This document shows, one piece after another, positions 1-6,749 of a stretch of 10,620 nt of DNA. Source of the DNA: Clostridium sp. CAG:1013 (GTDB lineage: Bacteria; Bacillota; Clostridia; Oscillospirales; Acutalibacteraceae). A model generated the notes under the pieces. That model had not been told where the DNA came from. It did not search any database and saw only the letters and a program-made list of their open reading frames with translations. Position numbers and translations under genes: made by a program. The DNA lies in NCBI GenBank assembly GCA_000432995.1, contig HF972654.1, forward strand, positions 137,395-148,014, given 5' to 3'. Within the stretch, counting starts at the first letter, position 1. Each line of letters starts with the position of its first letter.

Positions 1-635
1 AGGAAGAGCTGCTGGCCTTGGTGGACAAATTAAACCATAAAAAAGATATTCACGGCATTCTTGTCCAGTCTCCTTTGCCTAAGGGTCTTGACGAGGAAGC
101 GGTGGTGGAAGCCATTGACCCTAAAAAAGACGTGGATGCGTTCCACGCTTACAACGTAGGCAAGATCATGCTGGGGGACTATCAATTTCTGCCCTGCACT
201 CCCGCCGGGATCATGGAACTGCTGAAGGCATACGATATCTCTGTGGAAGGCAAGCGTTGTGTCGTCATCGGACGGAGCAATATTGTGGGCAAGCCTATGG
301 CTATGCTGCTCCTCCATCAGAACGGCACCGTCACTGTATGCCACAGCCGCACTAAAGATCTGCCGGAGGTTACCCGTCAGGCGGACATCCTTGTTTCCGC
401 CGTAGGGAAGAGCCATTTTGTCACAGCGGACATGGTCCGGCCTGGAGCAGTGGTCATTGACGTGGGCATGAACCGGGATGAAAATGGCAAGCTCTGCGGA
501 GATGTGGATTTCGAGCAGGTAGAGCCCATTGCTTCCTACATCACTCCGGTGCCGGGAGGCGTAGGTCCCATGACTATCGCCATGCTGCTGAAAAACACGG
601 TCACTGCCGCCAAGATGCAGGATCAGTCTCTTTGA
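1..635 (+). CDS. folD: Bifunctional methylenetetrahydrofolate dehydrogenase / methenyltetrahydrofolate cyclohydrolase, 5'-truncated
   Basis: FolD interconverts 5,10-methylene-THF, methenyl-THF and 10-formyl-THF in the cytoplasm, linking serine/glycine carbon to purine and formyl-Met-tRNA synthesis. The frame is open from base 3 to the TGA at 633–635, giving 210 visible residues. About 75 N-terminal residues, including the expected catalytic Lys, lie outside the window, so the TTG at 18 is not the real start. Family motifs in order are VQSPLPKG (with the active-site Gln), DVDAFHAYNVG (with the active-site Asp), PCTPAGIMELL, the nucleotide-binding VVIGRSNIVGKPMAMLLL, ADILVSAVGK, VIDVGMN and the C-terminal TPVPGGVGPMT. 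The common DVDG-F-H motif reads DVDA-F-H here, a mild variant. dxs starts 21 nt downstream, so the two genes are probably co-transcribed. The identification is secure. Confidence 0.97.
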   Translation, partial: EELLALVDKLNHKKDIHGILVQSPLPKGLDEEAVVEAIDPKKDVDAFHAYNVGKIMLGDYQFLPCTPAGIMELLKAYDISVEGKRCVVIGRSNIVGKPMAMLLLHQNGTVTVCHSRTKDLPEVTRQADILVSAVGKSHFVTADMVRPGAVVIDVGMNRDENGKLCGDVDFEQVEPIASYITPVPGGVGPMTIAMLLKNTVTAAKMQDQSL

Positions 636-656
636 TCGAAGGGGAGTTGTCTCTTT

Positions 657-2546
657 ATGGCAAGTTTACTGGAAACGATCCATTCTCCCAAGGATATCAA
701 GGAGCTGGGGTCCCAGGAACTCAACGCTCTATGTGAGGAGATGCGCCGGGTCATTATCGACACCGTTTCTGCTAATGGCGGCCATCTGGCCTCCAATCTG
801 GGCGTGGTAGAGCTGACAGTGGCCTTGGGGCTGGCTTTTTCGCCGCCTCGCGATACCATTGTGTGGGATGTGGGCCACCAAAGTTATCCTTACAAGCTGC
901 TGACCGGACGGTATCCTCAGTTTTCCACTATCCGAACAGAGGGTGGCCTGGCAGGATTCCCCTGCCGTGAGGAAAGCGAATATGACATGTTCACCTGCGG
1001 TCACAGTAGCACCTCCATTTCTTCTGCCTTGGGGGTATCGGAAGCCAATTATCTGCAAGGGAAAGAGGGCTATGTGGTGGCTGTGATCGGTGACGGCGCT
1101 CTCACCGGCGGCTTGGCCTACGAAGGACTCAACAACGCCGGTCGGCTTCATCGGAACCTGATCGTCATCTTAAATGACAACACCATGTCCATTTCCAAAA
1201 ACGTGGGTTCCATGGCCCGATATCTCAGCCATATCCGTACAAAACCTGGGTATATCAAAACAAAGAACCGTCTGGAACGCTCTCTGCAAAAACTGCCGGT
1301 GGTGGGAGCTGTCATCGCTGGCGCGCTGCGGCGGGTAAAGCGGGCCGTCAAGCGTCTGTTTTATAATTCCACCATTTTCGAGGATTTCGGTTTCGCCTAC
1401 TACGGCCCCTTTGACGGCCATAATGTAAAAGAGTTGGCTGAAACTTTGGAAACCGCCAAGCTGCTTCATAAGCCGGTTCTGCTCCATGTGCGCACCTACA
1501 AGGGAAAAGGTTATCAGTACGCCGAGCAAGACCCCACCATTTACCATGGGTTGTCCGGCTTTGACGTGACAACCGGAGACACCGGTGAGAAGTCCCAGAG
1601 CTTTTCCGACGAGTTTGGAAAGACCCTCTGCACGTTGGCAAGAGAGAATCCCAAGATCTGCGCTATCACTGCGGCTATGCAGAGCGGCACGGGCTTAAGC
1701 GATTTTCGGGAAGAGTTCCGAAACAGATTCTTTGACGTGGGAATTTCTGAAGAGCACGCAGTCACCTTTGCAGGCGGCCTGGCAGCGGGTGGGATGCTTC
1801 CCGTGTTCGCCGTGTATTCCACCTTTCTCCAGCGCGCTTATGACGAACTGATCCACGATATTTCCATGCAGAATACAAAGGCCATCCTGGCCATTGACCG
1901 GGCTGGCGTGGTGGGGGAGGACGGCAAGACCCACCAGGGCGTGTTCGACACTGCCTATCTTCAGACCATCCCCAACATTACCGTGTATTCCCCTTCTTAT
2001 TTCCGGGAGCTGCGACTCCAACTCACCTATCTAGTGGAGAAGGGGCAGGGGCTATGTGCGATCCGCTATCCCCGAGGAAAAGAATTGTACAAGCCTGCTT
2101 ATTTCCAGAGCACCACCGATCCCACCAGTGTATACGGAAACCAGGACGCGGCAGTTTGCCTTGTCACCTTTGGCAGAGTGTTCTCTTTCGCCGCTGAATG
2201 TAAGGAACGTCTGGAAAAAGAAGGCATTGAAACAAAGCTCATTAAACTAAACAGGATCATCCCCATTGATCCCGCCGCTGTGAAAGAGGCTTGTCTCTGC
2301 CGCCATGTGTTCTTCTTTGAGGAAGGCATCCAGCGGGGAGGGATCGGCGAGCACTTTTCCTACCTTTTGGAGGAACAGGGGTTTGAAGGGGATTTCCATC
2401 TGCGGGCCATTGAAGACCCCTATATCAAGCACGCACCCATGTTCCGCTCCTTGGAGACTTTGGGGCTGAACACAGAGGGCATCCGGCAAATGGTGCTGGA
2501 TACGCTGCAAAAAGAAAAAGGAGACAGCCATGAAAAAACGCCTTGA
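657..2546 (+). CDS. dxs: 1-deoxy-D-xylulose-5-phosphate synthase
   Basis: Dxs is a cytoplasmic thiamine-diphosphate enzyme. It condenses pyruvate with glyceraldehyde 3-phosphate to give DXP, the first step of the MEP isoprenoid pathway and a precursor for thiamine and pyridoxal. The 629 residues match the usual length. The thiamine motif GDGALTGG starts at residue 145 and is completed by NDNTMSIS about 30 residues on. EEHAVTF at 365–371 carries the general-acid/base Glu equivalent to E. coli E370. DRAGVVGEDG begins at residue 414 and is followed by the THQGVFD segment. The basic stretch at about residues 225–235 is ordinary for clostridial Dxs. The ATG at 657 has an AAGGGGA-type ribosome binding site at 639–645. 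The end overlaps tlyA by 17 nt, implying translational coupling. Confidence 0.98.
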   Translation: MASLLETIHSPKDIKELGSQELNALCEEMRRVIIDTVSANGGHLASNLGVVELTVALGLAFSPPRDTIVWDVGHQSYPYKLLTGRYPQFSTIRTEGGLAGFPCREESEYDMFTCGHSSTSISSALGVSEANYLQGKEGYVVAVIGDGALTGGLAYEGLNNAGRLHRNLIVILNDNTMSISKNVGSMARYLSHIRTKPGYIKTKNRLERSLQKLPVVGAVIAGALRRVKRAVKRLFYNSTIFEDFGFAYYGPFDGHNVKELAETLETAKLLHKPVLLHVRTYKGKGYQYAEQDPTIYHGLSGFDVTTGDTGEKSQSFSDEFGKTLCTLARENPKICAITAAMQSGTGLSDFREEFRNRFFDVGISEEHAVTFAGGLAAGGMLPVFAVYSTFLQRAYDELIHDISMQNTKAILAIDRAGVVGEDGKTHQGVFDTAYLQTIPNITVYSPSYFRELRLQLTYLVEKGQGLCAIRYPRGKELYKPAYFQSTTDPTSVYGNQDAAVCLVTFGRVFSFAAECKERLEKEGIETKLIKLNRIIPIDPAAVKEACLCRHVFFFEEGIQRGGIGEHFSYLLEEQGFEGDFHLRAIEDPYIKHAPMFRSLETLGLNTEGIRQMVLDTLQKEKGDSHEKTP

Positions 2547-3348
2547 CATTCTGGTGACAGAGCGTGGCCTGGCAGAAAGCCGGGAAAAAGCCAAGACTCT
2601 GATCATGGCGGGCCAGGTCTATGTAGACAACCAGAAAGCTGACAAACCCGGGGACACTTTCTCCGAGGACGCTCAGGTAGAGGTTCGAGGGAAAGGGCTG
2701 CAATATGTGAGCCGGGGCGGCTTAAAGCTGGAAAAGGCCATGAAGCAGTTCGGCTTGACGCTGACCGACAAGATCTGCATGGACGTGGGAGCGTCCACCG
2801 GAGGCTTTACAGACTGCATGCTGCAAAACGGCGCTTGTAAAGTGTATTCGGTGGATGTGGGCTATGGTCAGCTGGCTTGGAGCCTGCGCACCGATCCCCG
2901 TGTGGTCAACCTGGAACGCACCAACGCCCGTTACCTGACAAAAGAACAGATCCCGGAGGAGATTGGCTTTTTCTCCGTGGACGTGTCCTTCATCTCCCTG
3001 ACAATCATCCTTCCCGCTGTGCGTCCTCTCATGGCAGAGCATGGCCAGGCAGTTTGCCTGATTAAGCCCCAGTTTGAGGCCGGCCGGGAAAAGGTAGGAA
3101 AGAAGGGTGTTGTCCGAGATCAGGCCGTCCATCGGGAAGTCATTGAGAAGATCCGAGATTTCGTCTTGGAAAATGGCTTCTCTGTGCTGGGGCTTACCTA
3201 TTCTCCGGTAAAAGGTCCTGAGGGTAACATTGAGTATTTGATCTATTTGGAACGCTCGGACGAGCCTATCTTGACCCCGGGAGTTCCCGACGCCAAGCAG
3301 GTGGTGGAGGATTCCCACAAAGAGCTGGATCGTCCCGGCAAGGAGTGA
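2530..3348 (+). CDS. tlyA: TlyA-family rRNA (cytidine-2'-O)-methyltransferase
   Basis: Members of this family 2'-O-methylate cytidines in 23S rRNA, and in some species also in 16S rRNA, using S-adenosylmethionine. They are often mislabelled as haemolysins. The 272 residues start with an S4 RNA-binding domain (about 3–60), then SRGGLKL and a Rossmann methyltransferase fold with motif I DVGASTGGFTD at 85–95 and KPQFEAGR from 179. A K66–D151–K179–E235 tetrad can be read off. It sits at a constant offset of three from the K69–D154–K182–E238 tetrad I recall for Mycobacterium tuberculosis TlyA, which argues for an active enzyme. AAGGAG at 2518–2523 lies 6 nt before the ATG, inside the dxs end. A C-terminal tail of about 28 residues follows the catalytic domain. 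The exact target cytidine cannot be told from sequence. Confidence 0.94.
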   Translation: MKKRLDILVTERGLAESREKAKTLIMAGQVYVDNQKADKPGDTFSEDAQVEVRGKGLQYVSRGGLKLEKAMKQFGLTLTDKICMDVGASTGGFTDCMLQNGACKVYSVDVGYGQLAWSLRTDPRVVNLERTNARYLTKEQIPEEIGFFSVDVSFISLTIILPAVRPLMAEHGQAVCLIKPQFEAGREKVGKKGVVRDQAVHREVIEKIRDFVLENGFSVLGLTYSPVKGPEGNIEYLIYLERSDEPILTPGVPDAKQVVEDSHKELDRPGKE

Positions 3349-3371
3349 GTATTGAGAAAGGGGGAAGCCTT

Positions 3372-4208
3372 GTGAAGATCGCAGTGGTCCCCAATTTGAC
3401 AAAAGGAGCTGCCCAGGCCTGCACCGACGAGGTATTGGAGATCCTCACCCAATGCGGGTGCGAGACAGTGCTCAAGACCGATCTGTTCACGGCTCACGGC
3501 CTGTATCAGGAGCGGGTGGAGGATTCCCTTCTTGCCTGTGATCTGTTTATCGCGATCGGAGGGGATGGTACCATCATCCACACAGCGAAACTGGCCGCTT
3601 CCATGAACAAGCCTATTTTGGGCGTTAACGCAGGAAAATTAGGCTTTACCGCCGGTGTGGAGCGTCATGAGCTGTCTCTGCTCTCCAACCTGATAAACGG
3701 TGAATACCGGGAAGAAAAACGGCTGATGCTGGCTGTGGAGCTTGTGTCCGGCGACAAAGTCCAACGGTTCCATGCCCTGAACGACGCTGTGCTTTCCGGG
3801 GAACCCGCTAAGATCATTGACTATCAGATGACCTTGGGACGGCGTTCCTATCGCTACCGGGCGGATGGCTTCATCGTGGCCACTCCCACAGGGTCCACAG
3901 CCTATTCTCTTTCCGCAGGCGGCCCTGTGATCGAACCCAATATGGACTGTCTGGTATACACCCCTATTTGTCCTCACTCTTTGTTTAACCGCAGCGTCAT
4001 TTTCGGGACGGAGTCCCAGCTGTTGGTGGACATTCCCGAAAACATCGGCAAGCTGTACCTCTCCGTAGACGGAGAGACGCCCTTGGAGGTCTTTACCGGC
4101 GACAAGCTCCGCTTTTTCCCGTCGGATAGGATTGCCCGGTTCATCCGTTTGGGCGGGTACGACTTTTACGACATCCTCAATCAGAAGATCATCGAGACGC
4201 GGCAGTGA
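3372..4208 (+). CDS. nadK: NAD kinase
   Basis: NadK phosphorylates NAD to NADP with ATP or polyphosphate, and so sets the cytoplasmic NADP(H) pool. I place the start at the GTG at 3372. AAAGGGGG at 3357–3364 is 7 nt upstream, and translation then begins MKIAVVPN, as family members do. A GTG at 3345 overlapping the tlyA stop would add nine residues and has no good ribosome binding site. The product is 278 residues. The catalytic GGDGT motif is at 63–67, the N-D pair at 137–138 (ALNDAVL), followed by ATPTGSTAYSLSAGGP and TPICPHSLFNRS, the diagnostic NAD-kinase signatures. It lies 23 nt after tlyA in the clostridial dxs–tlyA–nadK–argR–recN order. Confidence in function is very high, and in the exact start good. 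Confidence 0.97.
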   Translation: MKIAVVPNLTKGAAQACTDEVLEILTQCGCETVLKTDLFTAHGLYQERVEDSLLACDLFIAIGGDGTIIHTAKLAASMNKPILGVNAGKLGFTAGVERHELSLLSNLINGEYREEKRLMLAVELVSGDKVQRFHALNDAVLSGEPAKIIDYQMTLGRRSYRYRADGFIVATPTGSTAYSLSAGGPVIEPNMDCLVYTPICPHSLFNRSVIFGTESQLLVDIPENIGKLYLSVDGETPLEVFTGDKLRFFPSDRIARFIRLGGYDFYDILNQKIIETRQ

Positions 4209-4275
4209 CCGTGTTCGTTTCCATACGCTATGTAGCAAAACGGCGCATACGCCAGAAAGGATTGGTTTCCATCCC

Positions 4276-4728
4276 ATGAAAACTCGAAGGCACGCGAAGA
4301 TTCTGGAACTCATCAAAGAATATGACATCGATACCCAAGACGAGCTGCTTCGCTATCTGCGGGAGAGCGGATTTGATGTGACCCAAGCCACAGTCTCCCG
4401 AGACATCAAAGAACTGCGTCTTGTGAAAACTCTTTCACGGACAGGAAAATACCGCTATTCTACCGGCAGTGAGAACATCAGCGATATGTCCTCTAAATTC
4501 TATTCCTTTTTCGCTGATTCCGTACTTTCCGTGGAAGCCGCCCAAAACATGGTGGTGGTCCGCTGCATGACTGGCATGGCTCAGGCTGTGTGCGCATCTA
4601 TGGACTCCATGCATTGGCCCGGCTTTGTGGGCACTTTGGCGGGAGAGGACACTATCTTCATCGTCTGCCGCACAGATGCGGACGCTTTGGAGACTCAGGA
4701 AGAGTTCCGCAAGCTGATCAACAGGTGA
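4276..4728 (+). CDS. argR: Arginine repressor ArgR/AhrC
   Basis: ArgR is a hexameric DNA-binding protein. With L-arginine it represses arginine biosynthesis and can activate catabolism. The 150 residues fit the family. The N-terminal winged helix carries the recognition segment TQATVSRDIKEL, with S41–R42 in the key positions. The C-terminal oligomerisation and arginine-binding domain ends with GTLAGEDTIFIV from residue 119, normally GT-I/L-A-G-D-D-T, so one acidic residue is Glu rather than Asp. The ATG at 4276 is preceded by AGAAAGGA at 4254–4261, with an unusually long spacing of 14 nt. No upstream in-frame ATG, GTG or TTG fits better. It follows nadK by 67 nt and is nearly contiguous with recN, the standard Firmicute arrangement. 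I see no convincing ARG box at its own promoter region. Confidence 0.95.
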   Translation: MKTRRHAKILELIKEYDIDTQDELLRYLRESGFDVTQATVSRDIKELRLVKTLSRTGKYRYSTGSENISDMSSKFYSFFADSVLSVEAAQNMVVVRCMTGMAQAVCASMDSMHWPGFVGTLAGEDTIFIVCRTDADALETQEEFRKLINR

Positions 4729-4732
4729 GGAC

Positions 4733-6391
4733 ATGCTTTCACAATTATTCATCCAAAACATTGCAGTGATCGAGAAAGCGTCCATCGATCTGGAAAAAGG
4801 CTTTACCGTTCTCACCGGCGAAACCGGTGCGGGTAAATCCATCATCATCGATGCCATCCACGCTGTACTGGGCGAGCGCACTTCCAAGGAGCTGGTGCGC
4901 ACTGGCGCGTCCAGCGCTTCCGTCTCCGCTCTTTTCACAGGACTTGACCAAGATACTTTGGTTCTGCTGGATCAAATGTCTATTCCCCGAGAAGAGGACG
5001 GTTCTCTGCTGATCCAGCGGGATATCCGGTTGGAAGGCCGTTCTCCCTGTAAGCTCAATGGCGCACCTGCTACCGTGTCCATGCTCAAACAGCTGGGACC
5101 GAGGCTGGTGACCATCCACGGCCAGCACGAAAGCTACGAGCTTCTGTCCCCGGAGGTCCACATGACCTATCTGGACAGTTTTGGCGGCCTGGAGGAGCTG
5201 CTGGCGGAGTACCAAAGCGCCTATCGTGGGTTACGGGAAACCCAGCGCCAGTTGGAGGACTTGCAGACCGACGAAGGGGAGAAAGCCCGGCTTTCCGACC
5301 TGCTCCATTACCAGATCGACGAGATCGAAGCTGCCAATGTCCGGGTAGGGGAGCGGGAAGAGCTGGAAGCCCAGCGGGAAGTGATCCGCAACAGCGAGAA
5401 GATCGCGGAGGCGTTGGAACTTGTTCGTGGCCTGCTTTCCGGTGATGAGGAGCGGGAAGGGCTGTTGTCCGAAGTCTCCCAAGCCTCTTCAGAAGCAGAC
5501 CGAGTTGCAGCCTACCTTCCAGAGCTGGAGGAAGCTGCTCAGAAGCTGCGGGAAGCCGGCTATCTGCTGGAAGATGTGGACTCCCTTCTGCGAAACACCG
5601 GCGTGGATTTCGATCCGGAGCTTTTGGAATCCATCGAGGACCGACTGGATCTGTTGTACAAGCTGGGACTGAAATACGGCGGCAGTGAGGAAAAGATCCT
5701 GGAATTTTTGGAGGATTGCCGCACACGGCTGCACCAGATCGAATTCTCCGACGAGGAACGAGAACGGCTGGAAGCCCTTTACGAGGAGAAAAAAGGCAGG
5801 GCTATTGCCCTTGCGAAGGAGCTTTCCCACAAGCGCAAACAGGTGTCTGGGCAGTTCATCCGCCAGGTGAAGGAAGAACTGGCCTTTCTAAACATGCCCG
5901 GCATCGAGTTTGAGACAGAGATCCAACGGGTGCCTTTGTACGCCATGGGCTGTGACAGGATCCAATTCCTGGTGTCCGCCAACAAGGGAGAACCTCCCAA
6001 GCCCATGTCAAAAATAGCGTCTGGCGGCGAGCTTTCCCGTATCATGCTGGCCATCAAGACCGTGCTTTCCGGCAAGGACAAGGTGGATACTCTCATCTTC
6101 GACGAGGTTGATACAGGAATCAGCGGCGCCGCGGCCAACAAGGTAGGTTTAAAGCTGAAACAGGTATCCCAGGACCGTCAGGTGTTGTGCATCACTCATC
6201 TGGCGCAAATGGCGGCGCTAGCAGATCATCACCTGCTGATCTCCAAGCATGTGGAGCGGGACCGCACCTACACCCAGGTCACAGAGTTGGATCTGGAGGG
6301 CAGAAAAAGAGAAGTAGCCCGGATCATCGGTGGTGATTCCATCACCCAGCTGCAGCTGGAAATGGCGGAGGAAATGCTTCAAAAGGCTTGA
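4733..6391 (+). CDS. recN: DNA repair protein RecN (SMC-like ATPase)
   Basis: RecN is an SMC-like ABC ATPase that gathers DNA ends early in double-strand-break repair. The 552 residues match the family. Walker A GETGAGKS is at 29–36. A long central region rich in Glu, Arg and Leu (about 150–390) is the coiled coil. The ABC signature SGGELSRIMLAIK starts at 430, and Walker B LIFDEVDTGISG has its D-E at 457–458. The His-loop ITHLAQMAALADHH follows. The start is 4 nt after the argR stop, and its ribosome binding site AGGTGA (4723–4728) includes that stop codon, so translation is likely coupled. No GAAC-N4-GTTC type SOS box is visible just upstream. Its TGA is embedded in the -35 box of the next promoter. 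In many spore formers spoIVB–spo0A follows recN, but here tyrS does. Confidence 0.97.
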   Translation: MLSQLFIQNIAVIEKASIDLEKGFTVLTGETGAGKSIIIDAIHAVLGERTSKELVRTGASSASVSALFTGLDQDTLVLLDQMSIPREEDGSLLIQRDIRLEGRSPCKLNGAPATVSMLKQLGPRLVTIHGQHESYELLSPEVHMTYLDSFGGLEELLAEYQSAYRGLRETQRQLEDLQTDEGEKARLSDLLHYQIDEIEAANVRVGEREELEAQREVIRNSEKIAEALELVRGLLSGDEEREGLLSEVSQASSEADRVAAYLPELEEAAQKLREAGYLLEDVDSLLRNTGVDFDPELLESIEDRLDLLYKLGLKYGGSEEKILEFLEDCRTRLHQIEFSDEERERLEALYEEKKGRAIALAKELSHKRKQVSGQFIRQVKEELAFLNMPGIEFETEIQRVPLYAMGCDRIQFLVSANKGEPPKPMSKIASGGELSRIMLAIKTVLSGKDKVDTLIFDEVDTGISGAAANKVGLKLKQVSQDRQVLCITHLAQMAALADHHLLISKHVERDRTYTQVTELDLEGRKREVARIIGGDSITQLQLEMAEEMLQKA

Positions 6392-6416
6392 CATTTGAAG
6401 TTTGCCGCCGTATAAT
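6388..6416 (+). promoter_or_regulatory. Consensus sigma-A promoter for the tyrS leader
   Basis: TTGACA at 6388–6393 and TATAAT at 6411–6416 are separated by 17 bases, an exact match to the housekeeping promoter consensus. Transcription should start near 6422–6425, just ahead of the T-box stem I. The -35 hexamer contains the recN stop codon (TGA, 6389–6391). The position immediately before a T-box leader makes chance very unlikely. Start-site mapping is not available here. Confidence 0.9.
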
Positions 6417-6423
6417 TTCACAT

Positions 6424-6698
6424 AATGGCAATGACGGAACAAAGTAAGCGTCGATCCCACGGCAAAGAGAGCTCGCGGCAGGTGAAAGCGAGAGCGTGGC
6501 GGCTGCTGAAAATACAGTCCCGAGCCGCTGTTCTGAACCAGTTTTTTCAGTAGGAACAGCCGTCCGGCAGGCGTTACTCTGCCAGGGCATGAAAGTGCCC
6601 CTAAGGTCACGGACCGCAAGGACGTGATAAATTGAGGTGGTACCGCGGTAAAGTCATTTATCGCCCTCTGCGTGAAAATGCAGGGGGCGTTTCTTTTT
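6424..6698 (+). promoter_or_regulatory. T-box riboswitch leader, tyrosine-specific (tyrS)
   Basis: T-box leaders bind a cognate tRNA. Uncharged tRNA stabilises an antiterminator and lets transcription into the synthetase gene. Visible parts in order: a stem I base (6435–6441 with 6529–6535); the AGTA motif at 6443–6446; AGAGAG at 6466–6471; an upper stem CTCGC/GCGAG (6472–6476 with 6487–6491); and specifier TAC at 6513–6515 followed by A, a tyrosine codon. Internal hairpins follow at 6566–6583 and 6585–6600. The conserved T-box core GAGGTGGTACCGCGG at 6634–6648 is flanked by the antiterminator arms GATAAA (6626–6631) and TTTATC (6657–6662), then the terminator at 6662–6698. The downstream gene is tyrS, which agrees with the specifier. 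The specifier-loop pairing is read by eye. The class and its amino acid are solid. Confidence 0.95.
6662..6698 (+). terminator. T-box attenuator (rho-independent terminator)
   Basis: CGCCCTCTGC (6662–6671) pairs with GCAGGGGGCG (6680–6689) through ten base pairs with one G·U wobble and an 8-nt loop, followed by TTTCTTTTT at 6690–6698. It lies directly after the antiterminator 3' arm and shares base 6662 with it, as expected for mutually exclusive folds. Charged tRNA-Tyr, or no tRNA, should favour this terminator. Confidence 0.93.
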
Positions 6699-6749
6699 GC
6701 CCGCACCCCGGGCATTTTCGGAACATCATTTTTGGAAAGGATGATACAC

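Noticed and set aside
3345..3371. GTG at 3345 as an alternative nadK start overlapping the tlyA stop
   Set aside because: The GTG at 3372 has a well-spaced AAAGGGGG site and gives the family-typical N-terminus MKIAVVPN. The upstream extension lacks both.
4737..4760. ATTATTCATC at the start of recN as a possible ARG box
   Set aside because: Only one half-site resembles the ArgR operator. The partner half does not match, and the bases are fully explained as recN codons.
5085..5726. A 213-codon minus-strand frame inside recN, rich in Pro, Arg and Ala
   Set aside because: It is opposite the RecN coiled coil, with typical antisense composition and no motif.
6530..6538. GTTC-T-GAAC palindrome as an SOS/LexA-type site
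   Set aside because: The spacing is one base rather than four, the half-sites are in the wrong order, and it forms part of T-box stem I. It also lies downstream of recN, not before it.
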